NCBI GenBank assembly: GCA_029246415.1
Contig: JAQWNF010000011.1
Location: 62,001-126,000, forward strand
Reading direction: 5' to 3'
DNA from: Glaciecola sp.
GTDB taxonomy: Bacteria; Pseudomonadota; Gammaproteobacteria; Enterobacterales; Alteromonadaceae
Length of the DNA stretch: 64,000 nucleotides
This document shows, piece by piece, positions 46,173 through 57,056 of the stretch. The position numbers and the translations under genes are program-made. The notes beneath the pieces were generated by a model. It had not been told where the DNA came from. It ran no database searches and saw nothing but the letters and a program-made list of their open reading frames with translations. The number at the start of each line of letters is the position of its first letter. The first letter of the stretch is position 1.

Positions 46173-47242
46173 TATTGTTGCTCCGCAATCTTAACCCATA
46201 GCCCTTCGCGCAACTTAAACGCACCTAATGTTGCAATTGGTGAGTCAGTAACAAAGTCAGCAGCAATAATAACGTCATTACCTTGTTTCGCTAATACGGT
46301 TACTTCTTGGCGTACAGCACGGTATTGATTATTGTCATCTAGCTTCAATACATATACAAAACTGCCAAGAGGTGAATATCTAACAGCGGTATCCGCAACT
46401 ACATAAGCGGATTGTTGTGATAATGACGGGATCTCTACTTGGACAAAACTACCAGGAGATAACGCTTTGTCACTATTATCAATCGCTATGCGTATTTTAA
46501 CTGAACGGTTTACTGGATTTAACACCTGTGATTTTGCGATTATCGAACCGTTTATTTTGCGACCTTGATAATTAACCGCCAACATCCTGCCGACATCAAT
46601 AGCTGAAAGTGCTTGTGGTACATCAACCTCAACCCAAATAGGATCGATATCTCCCATAAGCGAGGTTAATTCAGAGTTTGCTTCAATATATTGACCGACT
46701 TCTAGTGAATGTAAGCCTAGCACTCCAGGAAAAGGGATCATGACTTGTTTTTTAGCTATGTTTGCTTTGATAGCATCCGCTTGAGCATTGACTACATCTA
46801 GTTGTGCTAATGCGCGATCGTATTGTTCTTTACTCGATGCGTTGACCTTGATTAATCTACCCAATCTATCTACATCAAGCTGTGCTAGTGCTATTTGGGC
46901 AGCAATAGCTGCTAATTGAGCAGATTCTTCGCTTATATCTATTTGCACAAACACAGAACCTTTTGCGATAGCTTGACCCGCTTCGCCATTGACCGCAGTA
47001 ATAATGCCTGATTGTTGATTGGTTAAACTTATCAGTTGCGGAGCAACTGTTTCAGCAGATAATGACGACATGGTTCGCCATTGAGTCGTTGTTAACGATT
47101 GTGCGTGGACTGTTTCGCTAGGTTCAGGAAAAGACTCGCCAAAGGCTATTGCTGCCATGACTTGATTGTATTTGATGAAGCTTAAGCTCACAAAAACAGC
47201 CACACAAATAACAATAGCGACACACCAACGAAACAACGACAT
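46172..47242 (-). CDS. RND periplasmic adaptor (membrane fusion) protein
   Basis: 356 residues from ATG 47242, which has AGGG seven bases upstream; the longer frame from 47293 lacks one. Anchor helix near the N-terminus. Lipoyl-like halves GIITAVNGEAGQAIAKGSVF and MIPFPGVLGLHSLEVGQYIE, joined by a short coiled hairpin. No outer membrane factor follows, so TolC-type protein from elsewhere is expected. Confidence 0.92.
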   Translation of the reverse strand: MSLFRWCVAIVICVAVFVSLSFIKYNQVMAAIAFGESFPEPSETVHAQSLTTTQWRTMSSLSAETVAPQLISLTNQQSGIITAVNGEAGQAIAKGSVFVQIDISEESAQLAAIAAQIALAQLDVDRLGRLIKVNASSKEQYDRALAQLDVVNAQADAIKANIAKKQVMIPFPGVLGLHSLEVGQYIEANSELTSLMGDIDPIWVEVDVPQALSAIDVGRMLAVNYQGRKINGSIIAKSQVLNPVNRSVKIRIAIDNSDKALSPGSFVQVEIPSLSQQSAYVVADTAVRYSPLGSFVYVLKLDDNNQYRAVRQEVTVLAKQGNDVIIAADFVTDSPIATLGAFKLREGLWVKIAEQQ

Positions 47243-47372
47243 AACGATCCCTAAAAGATTAAATTTTATATGGTTTATTATACGGAGGTTCAATCGAAAA
47301 GGAGTAATTCTTTATTGCATAATAATTAAATTATTAAACAAAAACAGTGTATTAAAATTTTGAATTGTATAT

Positions 47373-47385
47373 GGGCTGAAAGCCC
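47373..47385 (-). terminator. Small hairpin downstream of the tRNA operon
   Basis: GGGCT/AGCCC stem with three-base loop, about 30 bases after the tRNA-Leu 3' end on its strand. It lacks a long T tract, so it may mark a processing or termination point. Confidence 0.35.
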
Positions 47386-47413
47386 TGAAGTACCAATATC
47401 TGTAAGAAGATAA

Positions 47414-47501
47414 TGGTGCCCGGGGCCGGACTTGAACCGGCACACTCTTACGAGCGAGGGATTTTAAATCCCTTGTGTCTACCAATTTCACCACCCGGGC
47501 A
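47414..47501 (-). tRNA. tRNA-Leu (UAA)
   Basis: Acceptor TGCCCGG pairs with CCGGGCA; the anticodon loop TTTAAAA on an AGGGA/TCCCT stem gives UAA. Long variable arm of a class II tRNA, GTTCAAGTC T-loop region and encoded CCA. Last in a three-tRNA transcript. Confidence 0.96.
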
Positions 47502-47531
47502 ACGAGTGCTTACGACATTGCGTAAGTATAG

Positions 47532-47605
47532 TGGAGGCGGAACCCGGAGTCGAACCGAGATCCACGGATTTGCAATCCGCTGCATAGCCATTCTGCCATT
47601 CCGCC
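47532..47605 (-). tRNA. tRNA-Cys (GCA)
   Basis: Acceptor GGCGGAA/TTCCGCC with discriminator U, anticodon loop TTGCAAA giving GCA, GGTTCGACTCC T arm, encoded CCA. Confidence 0.96.
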
Positions 47606-47638
47606 AGAATGTACATACCCAATCTCTCAAAGAAAAAT

Positions 47639-47714
47639 TGGAGCGGGAAACGAGATTCGAACTCGCGACCCCAACCTTGGCAAGGTTGTGCTCTACCAGC
47701 TGAGCTATTCCCGC
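47639..47714 (-). tRNA. tRNA-Gly (GCC)
   Basis: Acceptor GCGGGAA/TTCCCGC, anticodon stem AACCT/AGGTT with loop TTGCCAA giving GCC, GTTCGAATC T arm and encoded CCA. First of the Gly-Cys-Leu transcript downstream of pgsA, the glyW-cysT-leuZ order of E. coli. Confidence 0.96.
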
Positions 47715-47869
47715 GCTGTCTTTAGAAAGAATGGCCTCTCTCTTAAGAAGTGCGTGCATTGTACCTGCCAGATAAAAACTGTCAACAGTAAAAAGCAGTT
47801 TTTTTTTAGTTTCATGCGAAATAATGATTGAATGCATTATTTTTACACAAATCGCGCATTTAATCAGCG

Positions 47870-48436
47870 CTATTTAGCGCCTTTCAATGCAGGGATAGCT
47901 GCTACAGTATAGACCCACATTGACCACAACGATAAAATAGTCGCAACGTATAGTAAAATATATCCTAAACTAACCCAAAAAATTCGAAAGTCGAAAAAGT
48001 ATTCCATGCCCGAAAGTAAGCCAATTAAGGCAAGCATTTGAGCGGTTGTCTTACATTTACCGATGAAACTCACTTTTACATTACTACTTAAGCCCATCTG
48101 CCCCATCCATTCACGTAATGACGATACATAAACTTCACGTGATAATAAAATTATCGCAGGGATCGTAATCCACAAAGTTTGATAAGTGTGTGTAATCATA
48201 ATGAGTGCAGTTGCGACTATTAACTTATCGGCGACAGGATCTAAAAACGCACCAAAGGCACTACTTTGTTTTAACTTGCGAGCCAAATAACCATCAAACC
48301 AATCGGTTATTGCAGCTAACCAGAAAATAAACGCCCCCGCTTCATGTGCCCAACGCCAATCTAAGAAGTAGACGACGACAAATACAGGAATAAGGACAAC
48401 ACGAAACATGGTAATCAGGTTAGGTAAAGTATACAT
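47870..48436 (-). CDS. pgsA: CDP-diacylglycerol-glycerol-3-phosphate 3-phosphatidyltransferase
   Basis: 188 residues, about four to five helices. The CDP-alcohol phosphotransferase motif D-x2-D-G-x2-A-R-x8-G-x3-D-x3-D is complete: DWFDGYLARKLKQSSAFGAF then LDPVADKL. First step of phosphatidylglycerol synthesis at the inner membrane. Follows uvrC by 16 bases. Confidence 0.96.
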   Translation of the reverse strand: MYTLPNLITMFRVVLIPVFVVVYFLDWRWAHEAGAFIFWLAAITDWFDGYLARKLKQSSAFGAFLDPVADKLIVATALIMITHTYQTLWITIPAIILLSREVYVSSLREWMGQMGLSSNVKVSFIGKCKTTAQMLALIGLLSGMEYFFDFRIFWVSLGYILLYVATILSLWSMWVYTVAAIPALKGAK

Positions 48437-48452
48437 ATACTACTTATTAAGA

Positions 48453-50282
48453 TTAGGTATGTAGGTGATCATATATGATTTCAGCCATTTGAGCACTAAT
48501 TCCCGGTACTTTTTGTATTTCATCTTGACTCGCTTTTTTCAAACCTTGCAAACCGCCCATGTATTTTAATAGCGCTTGGCGACGTTTGCCTCCTACTCCA
48601 GGAATCGATTCTAAAGTGGAAGTCGTTTTAATCTTTTGTCTACGATTACGATGTCCAGCAATCGCAAAGCGGTGTGATTCATCTCGAATATGTTGAATTA
48701 AATGTAATCCTGGTTGATCGGGATTCATCGGAATGATTTCGTGTGAGCCAGCCATAATTAAGGTTTCGAGCCCCGCTTTACGACTGGTACCTTTTGCTAC
48801 ACCAATTAATAACGGCTTTTTAGCATAGGGCCATTTATCAAAATGCGCTTCTGCTTGTCCTAGCTGACCTTTACCACCATCAATAAAAACAATATCAGGA
48901 ATTTTATCTTCATCTTGTTGTGTGTATTTATAACGACGTGCTAACACCTGTGCCATAGCTGCATAATCATCCCCGCCCGTAATGCCTTCAATATTATATA
49001 GACGATAATCAGACTTTAACGGTCCGTCACGATTAAACACCACACAAGATGCGACAGTCTGCTGGCCAGAAGTGTGAGAAATATCAAAACATTCCATGCG
49101 TTGGATTGGTTCATCTCGTTCAATCACAGATTCAAGATCTTTGTATCGTGCGAACATCGACTTTTGTTGAGTCTGTTGACTGATCAGCGCATTCTCTGCA
49201 TTTTTATTAGCTAACTCTAAATAACGACGTTTACTATCACGGGCACCAGCAAAAAACTTCACTTTATATTTAGCATGTTCACTGAGCGCATCAGCAACCG
49301 CATCTTGTTCAGGTAACGCTTGTGGCAACACGATCTGTTTAGGAATAGTTTTATTTCCAGCTAAATAAAACTGTAATATAAAAGACTGTAATGCGTCATC
49401 AATACCTAAGATAGTTGGGATTTTTGGAAAAAATGATTTGGCACCGAGTAATTTACCATCTCGCACAAACATTACTTGAATACAGGCCCCGCCATGTTTA
49501 TAGGCAAAACCAAACACATCCATTTCTTCTTGTGCTCCACTGACCCACTGTTGTTCTTGAACTTTACGCAGAGCACCAATTTGATCGCGTAGTTTAGCTG
49601 CTTGCTCAAAGCGTAACTCAATGCTCGCTTTTTCCATTTGTTTGACTAATGTGTCAATAACTTGCTGATCTTTTCCTTTTAAAAAAAGCTTCGCCAACAA
49701 TACTTGTTCGGCATACTCAGTATCTGAAATATGGCCTTTGACACAAGGAGCACTACAGCGCTGCATCTGATATTGCAAACAAGGACGAGTACGCGCACGA
49801 TAATACGCATCTTCACATTGACGAATTGGAAATATCTTTTGAAAAGTTCGTAAGCTTTCTTTCACTGCCCACGCGCTAGGATATGGGCCAAAGTACTCGC
49901 CCTTTTGTTTTTGTGGACCTCTGTGCATAGAAATTTTTGGATGTTGATGATCCGAGATAAAAATAAAAGGATAGGATTTATCATCTTTTAAGAGGACGTT
50001 ATAGCGTGGACGATATTTTTTAATGAAATTGTTTTCAAGAATAAACGCTTCAGTCTCGCTGCTAACAACGGTCACATCCATACTGGCTATTTGCGAGACA
50101 AGAGCTTGGGTCTTGGAATTATCGTGTTTAGCTTTAAAGTAGCTCGATACACGTTTTTTTAAATTTTTAGCTTTGCCTACATAGATAACATCTTCCTGGC
50201 TGTTATACATACGGTATACGCCAGGATGGTGTGTAAGCTTTTCTAGAAATGATTGATAATTAAATTCTATATTCAGTGGCAT
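48453..50282 (-). CDS. uvrC: Excinuclease ABC subunit C
   Basis: 609 residues; makes both incisions in nucleotide excision repair. GIY-YIG domain (HPGVYRMYNSQEDVIYVGKA, about 18-37), UVR domain ELRFEQAAKLRDQI that meets UvrB, RNase H-like C-terminal nuclease (MECFDISHTSG, FIDGGKGQL) and tandem HhH (SIPGVGGKRRQALL, KVPGISAQMAE). Conserved uvrY-uvrC-pgsA order. Confidence 0.97.
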   Translation of the reverse strand: MPLNIEFNYQSFLEKLTHHPGVYRMYNSQEDVIYVGKAKNLKKRVSSYFKAKHDNSKTQALVSQIASMDVTVVSSETEAFILENNFIKKYRPRYNVLLKDDKSYPFIFISDHQHPKISMHRGPQKQKGEYFGPYPSAWAVKESLRTFQKIFPIRQCEDAYYRARTRPCLQYQMQRCSAPCVKGHISDTEYAEQVLLAKLFLKGKDQQVIDTLVKQMEKASIELRFEQAAKLRDQIGALRKVQEQQWVSGAQEEMDVFGFAYKHGGACIQVMFVRDGKLLGAKSFFPKIPTILGIDDALQSFILQFYLAGNKTIPKQIVLPQALPEQDAVADALSEHAKYKVKFFAGARDSKRRYLELANKNAENALISQQTQQKSMFARYKDLESVIERDEPIQRMECFDISHTSGQQTVASCVVFNRDGPLKSDYRLYNIEGITGGDDYAAMAQVLARRYKYTQQDEDKIPDIVFIDGGKGQLGQAEAHFDKWPYAKKPLLIGVAKGTSRKAGLETLIMAGSHEIIPMNPDQPGLHLIQHIRDESHRFAIAGHRNRRQKIKTTSTLESIPGVGGKRRQALLKYMGGLQGLKKASQDEIQKVPGISAQMAEIIYDHLHT

Positions 50283-50294
50283 TATTGATAAATA

Positions 50295-50939
50295 TTATAA
50301 AGTATCGGAAGTAATCAACTTATAGCGCAGCGCTAAGTGGGTTAATTCAACATCCGTGCTGATATCTAACTTTTCAAACATGCGGTATCGATAAGTGTTG
50401 ACTGTTTTAGCACTAATATTTAATGAGTTAGCAATTTCAGGAACGCGTTGCCCTTTTACTAGCATTAGTGTTATTTCTAGTTCTCTGTCAGATAACTGCT
50501 CAAATGGATTAGAGTCTTCAAAGTCTAATTTGCCAATGGCAATTTGTTGAGCAATATCTGGAGCAACGTATTTTTGCCCCGCCGCGACTTTATGAACAGC
50601 GCGGAGCATTTCTTCTGGTTCGGCATCTTTGGTTATAAAACCAAATGCACCCATCTGCATCACTTTTGCAGGAATAGGGTTTTCGGTATGCATGGATAAA
50701 CAAATAACACGTGTATTTTCAGACATACGTACAATTTGTTTAGTAGCCTCTAACCCACCGATTCCAGGCATGTTTACATCCATCAATACGATATCAGGTG
50801 CATCCTTACGACAATAGCGGATGGCATCCTCACCGCTTTTTGCTTCGGCTACAACTGTAAAACCTGCAACTCCTTCTAGAATTAATCGAATCCCTGAACG
50901 TACAAGTTCATGATCATCTACTAGTAGAATTTTTACCAT
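50295..50939 (-). CDS. uvrY: Response regulator UvrY/GacA
   Basis: 214 residues. Start at ATG 50939 (MVKILLVDDHELVR), with AAGGA upstream. Asp54 in VLMDVNMPG is the phospho-site; LuxR HTH with ISAKTVNTYRYRMFEKL. Partner of BarA; drives Csr small RNAs controlling carbon storage. The longer frame from 51035 has no ribosome site. Confidence 0.95.
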   Translation of the reverse strand: MVKILLVDDHELVRSGIRLILEGVAGFTVVAEAKSGEDAIRYCRKDAPDIVLMDVNMPGIGGLEATKQIVRMSENTRVICLSMHTENPIPAKVMQMGAFGFITKDAEPEEMLRAVHKVAAGQKYVAPDIAQQIAIGKLDFEDSNPFEQLSDRELEITLMLVKGQRVPEIANSLNISAKTVNTYRYRMFEKLDISTDVELTHLALRYKLITSDTL

Positions 50940-51110
50940 CTTAATTATCCTTAATATTATCGATCTTGTAAGACATCCTCTACACGCTCTGTAATCATTC
51001 CCACATAAAAAAAGTAAGCACTCAGATACAGGCACATTTCCTACATCAGCTGTTTAAATGTAATCTATGTAGTCGATTAAATCTATAGATTTTTGTAACT
51101 TATTGGCAAA

Positions 51111-51139
51111 AAAAAGCCCGCTTTAAAAGCGGGCTTTTT
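51111..51139 (-). terminator. Strong bidirectional-looking terminator after tRNA-Ser
   Basis: AAAAAGCCCGC/GCGGGCTTTTT, perfect eleven-base stem with a seven-base loop. On the minus strand the stem is followed by extra T residues, ending the tRNA-Ser transcript before uvrY. Confidence 0.9.
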
Positions 51140-51146
51140 AGTAATA

Positions 51147-51238
51147 TGGCGGAGAGTAGAGGATTCGAACCTCTGGTACGTTTGACCGTACGTCTGATTT
51201 CAAGTCAGGTGCATTAAACCGGGCTCTGCCAACTCTCC
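51147..51238 (-). tRNA. tRNA-Ser (UGA)
   Basis: Acceptor GGAGAGT/ACTCTCC, anticodon loop CTTGAAA giving UGA, long variable arm (GTACGGTCAAACGTAC), GGTTCGAATCC T arm and encoded CCA. Next to yccA as in E. coli. Confidence 0.96.
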
Positions 51239-51444
51239 TTAACGAGATGCGCATTCTAGAGACCTTCTTGCCGCTTGTAAACCCTTTTTTGAAAAAAACT
51301 TCATTTTTTCATTCTGTTGATTATTAATTACACATATTGGGTGTTTTTAATCTTTATTTTACTGTTTGATCTTGAAAATTAAACTTTTGGCTATAACAAT
51401 AGTCATATTATTAGTTGTAATTTTTATTCCTGTGGAGGGAACTT

Positions 51445-52113
51445 ATGAACAGAGATACCGTTTTTGCTCAACCGGCACAAGCTTCGGTACTAGAAACAAA
51501 CAAAGTGTTACGTAACACTTATATGCTTTTATCTATGACATTAGTCTTCAGTGCATTTTGTGCTGCTGCTGCAATGTATATAGGTATCAGTCCTATGATG
51601 TCACTAGGCATGACATTAGGTGCGTTTGTTATGTTGTTTGTTGTAAACAAAAAAGCAGATTCTGCATCGGGTTTATTTTGGATCTTCGCCTTTACAGGTT
51701 TGTTAGGCGGCGCGTTAGGTCCAATGCTAACTTATTATGCAGGCTTAGCTAGTGGCCCTGGCTTAATCATGCAGGCACTGGGTGGCACAGCGATTATCTT
51801 TTTTGCTTTATCTGGGTATGTATTAACCACTAAAAAAGATTTTAGCTTTATGGGTGGTTTTTTGATGGTTGGTTTATTGGTTGTGGTTATCGCAGCCATT
51901 GCTAACATCTTCTTTGCAGTACCTGCTATCTCACTAGCCATTAGCTCTGCGATTATATTTATTATGTCTGGTTTAATCTTGTTTGATACAAGCCGTATCA
52001 TTCATGGTGGTGAGACTAACTATATCCGTGCAACAGTTTCAATGTACTTAAACCTATATAACTTGTTCACGTCCCTACTACACCTTCTTGGTGTATTTAA
52101 TAGCGACGATTAA
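51445..52113 (+). CDS. yccA: Bax inhibitor-1 family membrane protein YccA
   Basis: 222 residues, seven helices. GGAGGG precedes the ATG. BI-1 signature region LLSMTLVFSAFCAAAAMYIG early, and IFIMSGLILFDTSRIIHGGE (split) near the end, with acidic residues of the pore. In E. coli YccA modulates FtsH proteolysis. Adjacent to tRNA-Ser and tus genes as in enterics. Confidence 0.93.
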   Translation: MNRDTVFAQPAQASVLETNKVLRNTYMLLSMTLVFSAFCAAAAMYIGISPMMSLGMTLGAFVMLFVVNKKADSASGLFWIFAFTGLLGGALGPMLTYYAGLASGPGLIMQALGGTAIIFFALSGYVLTTKKDFSFMGGFLMVGLLVVVIAAIANIFFAVPAISLAISSAIIFIMSGLILFDTSRIIHGGETNYIRATVSMYLNLYNLFTSLLHLLGVFNSDD

Positions 52114-52151
52114 TATACAAACCGTGTGTTAGTTAATCAAACTAACGCAAA

Positions 52152-52212
52152 TTATGATTTGTCATAATAATCAGTATAATAAAGCTCATTCCTAATGGTT
52201 TGAGCTTTTTTT
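52152..52212 (+). promoter_or_regulatory. tusD promoter overlapping a terminator-like hairpin
   Basis: TTATGA (52152-52157) and TATAAT (52175-52180) are 17 bases apart. Directly after come AAAGCTCA (52181-52188) and TGAGCTTT (52201-52208) with T residues to 52212, a terminator for yccA read-through. Start of transcription would fall within the first arm, so the tusD mRNA itself should lack an intact hairpin. The ATG of tusD follows the T tract at once. Confidence 0.6.
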
Positions 52213-52545
52213 ATGGCCTTAACAATTTTAGTCACGTCATCACCTGCGACTTTATCAGCTGAAAAACTGATCACTCAGCTAACTGTGTTGTGCCAACAGC
52301 AGCAGGTTGTACAAATATTTTTTCTTGCTGAAGGATTACTTCAGACACTCGATAACCACGTCATTGCCTATCTGAGTCAATTAAACACTACAGCTCAACA
52401 AAACCAACCATCGATTGCACTTGGCTATTGTCCTAGCTCTGCGGCTAGGCATATACCCAATTATCAGAGTGATATCATCGAAGATTATGGCTTAACCCAA
52501 TTTTATGCATTGCTCCATAACTCAGCACAATTGGAGCAAATATAA
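52213..52545 (+). CDS. tusD: Sulfurtransferase complex subunit TusD
   Basis: 110 residues, shorter than E. coli TusD (128). DsrE-like fold: MALTILVTSSPATLSAEKL start, QIFFLAEGLLQ and the sulfur-relay Cys in ALGYCPSSAARH (about residue 73). Takes sulfur from TusA and hands it to TusE for tRNA 2-thiouridine. Stop overlaps tusC start by one base (TAATG). Confidence 0.85.
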   Translation: MALTILVTSSPATLSAEKLITQLTVLCQQQQVVQIFFLAEGLLQTLDNHVIAYLSQLNTTAQQNQPSIALGYCPSSAARHIPNYQSDIIEDYGLTQFYALLHNSAQLEQI

Positions 52546-52916
52546 TGGCCCACATCGTCATCAGTTATCAAGCACACGCGTATAACACTAATGCGTTTCT
52601 CGATATGTTTGAATGTGCGGCTGCGGCAGGCAATGTTGGCCACACCTGCACTCTGCATATTAGTGGATTAGGATTGACTTGCCTGTCTTTAAAACCAGAA
52701 CAGTTTGCCGACAAGGTGCACCCTAAAAATACAGGGAAAATGCTTAAAAGTTTACCTTTGTACGATGTAGATGAAATATTAGTTCTACGTGGAGACTTAG
52801 GTAGCGACTTATTCGCACAGCACTGCATACAAGGACATGCATTAGCTGATACGGTAATAACTTGGGTCGATGAATTTCCAACGCTTGCAGCAAGTGACAT
52901 CCAAATACACTTTTAA
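52545..52916 (+). CDS. tusC: Sulfurtransferase complex subunit TusC
   Basis: 123 residues of the DsrE/DsrF-like fold. LPLYDVDEILVLRGDLG (about 68-84) and the terminal IQIHF match TusC. Coupled to tusD. No separate tusB lies between it and tusE, only 15 bases apart; see findings. Confidence 0.8.
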   Translation: MAHIVISYQAHAYNTNAFLDMFECAAAAGNVGHTCTLHISGLGLTCLSLKPEQFADKVHPKNTGKMLKSLPLYDVDEILVLRGDLGSDLFAQHCIQGHALADTVITWVDEFPTLAASDIQIHF

Positions 52917-52931
52917 CTGAGACACAAATTA

Positions 52932-53264
52932 ATGGCATACGAATTACACGGCAATACGATTGATACAGATGAACATGGCTACTTATTGGATCATTTACAA
53001 TGGGATGAAGCGCTTGTACCTGTTATTGCAGAAAAAGAAGGAATTGAACTCAATGCTGCTCATTGGCAGATTATTCGCTTTGTTAGACAGTTCTATGAAG
53101 ATTATGACACTAGCCCCGCTATCCGAGCGCTAGTAAAAGCATTAAACAATGAATTTGGCCCTGAGATTGGTAACAGCCGTCATTTACAGCGATTACTACC
53201 GCAAGGACCCGCTAAAATGGCGAGCAAATTAGCAGGCTTACCTAAACCCGCTAAATGCTTATAA
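52932..53264 (+). CDS. tusE: TusE/DsrC-family sulfur carrier
   Basis: 110 residues. [22 protein letters not shown] and [20 protein letters not shown] are DsrC signatures; the swinging C-terminal arm ends PAKCL with the active Cys109 penultimate, as in TusE. Accepts sulfur from TusBCD and works with MnmA. Confidence 0.94.
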   Translation: MAYELHGNTIDTDEHGYLLDHLQWDEALVPVIAEKEGIELNAAHWQIIRFVRQFYEDYDTSPAIRALVKALNNEFGPEIGNSRHLQRLLPQGPAKMASKLAGLPKPAKCL

Positions 53265-53294
53265 AATTAATCGCCCTTAGCCTAAGCGTACAAT

Positions 53295-54963
<1,669 letters not shown>

Positions 54964-54967
<4 letters not shown>

Positions 54968-56340
54968 TTAGCTTTACCTTGATGGCTTGCATTATTGTTT
55001 CTATTACTATGATAAGCGGTTTTGTTTAATTGGTCGAGGAACTCTTGTTTTTGCCTAAGTTTTTGCTCTAAACCGCGTTCATTTGCTTGATAAAAATGCG
55101 GTTCAGGTAAATTATCAGGTAAATATTGCTGCCCTGCACTCACCGCATGATCTTCATTATGTGAGTAACGATAGCCTTCACCATGACCTTGAGATTTAGC
55201 AAGTTGGGTCGGCGCATTGCGTAAATGATTGGGTACTGGCATATCACAAGTATCAGCAGCTAATTGCTTGGCAGCTTTAAATGCACTATACAAAGCATTG
55301 CTCTTAGGCGCTAACGCACAGTAGACACAAGCCTGAGCAATCGCTCGCTCACCTTCTGCTGCACCTACTCGATGATAGGTATCCCATGCATTTAAACATA
55401 ACGCTAATGCGCGTGGGTCGGCTAAACCTATATCTTCAGACGCAATTGCCAACAGTCGACGCATGATTGGTAACGGGTCAGAATTAGCATGTAAATAACG
55501 CGTGTACCAATATAAAGCTCCATCAGACGATGAGCCTCGAACCGATTTATGAAATGCCGACAACAAATCGTAATAATGATCGCCTTGTTGATCAAACTGC
55601 GCGACTTTTTGCCCCGCAGCTTGTGCTATGTTGGCTTGAGTAATATGTTTATTCGTCGCTAGCTGTGCAGCCAGTTCAAGATAAAGTAATGTGCGACGTG
55701 CATCACCTGAAGCTAAAGATGCCAAGGTTAACAGTGCCTCATCATCAATCTGTAGCGCTTGTCCCGCCAGCCATTGATCCTCGGTTAACGCTTGCTGTGC
55801 GATAGCAATCAGCTCATCATCGGTTAAGGCTTGTAACACATAAACTCGACACCGCGATAACAGGGCATTGTTACAACTAAAAGCAGGATTTTCGGTTGTC
55901 GCGCCAATAAACGTAATCGCGCCAGATTCAATATATGGTAAAAATGCATCTTGTTGCGACTTATTAAAGCGATGAACCTCATCTACAAATACAATGGTCG
56001 TTACCCCTGGATGGGTCATCGCCATCGCTTCACGAATATCTTTAACACCACTTGATACCGCAGAAAGCGTAATTAGATTGGCATCCACCTGATTGGCAAT
56101 GATCTGTGCCAAGGTCGTTTTACCGGTGCCAGGCGGTCCCCACAACAACATAGAGTGTACTTGTTTGTTGTGTAATGCCTGAGTTAACGGCTGCCCCTCA
56201 CCCAAAATATGTGATTGGCCAATGTAACTTGATAAATCCTGTGGTCGCATTCGCGCAGCCAAAGGTGTAGTCGGCCCCGCAGAGGCATCTGCAGACGAAT
56301 TTACTGAGCTGTTGGATGTACTTGATGAAAGTGACGTCAT
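54964..56340 (-). CDS. rarA: Replication-associated recombination protein RarA
   Basis: 458 residues; AAA+ clamp-loader-like ATPase acting at stalled forks. Start RMRPQDLSSYIGQSHILG, Walker A GPPGTGKTTLAQ, Walker B FVDEVHRFNKSQQDAFLP, sensor GATTENPAFSCNNALLSRC, and the C-terminal YLPDNL region. Sits between lolA and serS as in E. coli. Confidence 0.96.
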
Positions 56341-56360
56341 GGCAAGCCTAGTTTAGACAC

Positions 56361-56993
56361 TTATTGTGTCTGGTCATCAACACTAAACCCTTCAGGTATA
56401 GCATAGCTAAATTGATTAACTGGTAACGGCATATTTAATACGGTTCCGTTTAATATGAACTGACTCACCTGCCCCTGATTATCCAATAACGTGAATTGGG
56501 CTAAGGTATCTTCGACGAAACGTAAGGTCAATTGTGTAATTTGGCCTTCATTGTTTACCGGTGTGACGACATAAGCCTGATCCTGTTTGACCACACTAAA
56601 CTGCTCCCACACTTCATCATCGCTAGATGTTAGCAGCATTAATGGGTTATTTGAGACCATGTCTTTTTGTGAAAAAATAGACACTTGCTCAACAAATTGA
56701 TCCACATAAAAAACACGCTCGCCATTGGCTATCAATAGTGTTTCGTCGGGTATTAGTACTTGCCAGTAGACGCGATCAGGTTGTTGCAAGATCAAATTAC
56801 CTGAGCTAGTTTGTAGTGGTTTACCCTGGCTATCCGTGACCACTTGAGTAAAACTGGCTTGTAGTGTGTTAATTTTTGCCAGTAACCCACGCAATGTCGG
56901 TTTTTCATTCACCACTGCAGCCAACGAACTGGATGTAAATAACACTAAGCATAACGCGAAGCTCATCCGTGATATTGTCGATTTTGCATTCAT
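56361..56993 (-). CDS. lolA: Outer membrane lipoprotein carrier LolA
   Basis: 210 residues with signal peptide ending SSLAA. Core LQASFTQVVTDSQGKPLQT, RVYWQVLIPDETLLIANG and VFYVDQFVEQVSI, the LolA concave barrel. Ferries lipoproteins through the periplasm. Lies between ftsK and rarA in the standard order. Confidence 0.95.
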   Translation of the reverse strand: MNAKSTISRMSFALCLVLFTSSSLAAVVNEKPTLRGLLAKINTLQASFTQVVTDSQGKPLQTSSGNLILQQPDRVYWQVLIPDETLLIANGERVFYVDQFVEQVSIFSQKDMVSNNPLMLLTSSDDEVWEQFSVVKQDQAYVVTPVNNEGQITQLTLRFVEDTLAQFTLLDNQGQVSQFILNGTVLNMPLPVNQFSYAIPEGFSVDDQTQ

Positions 56994-57056
56994 AGATAAA
57001 TCCTTATGCTTCTTTATAAATTTAATAAATTGCTAATTGCTACTGATTATTATTCA

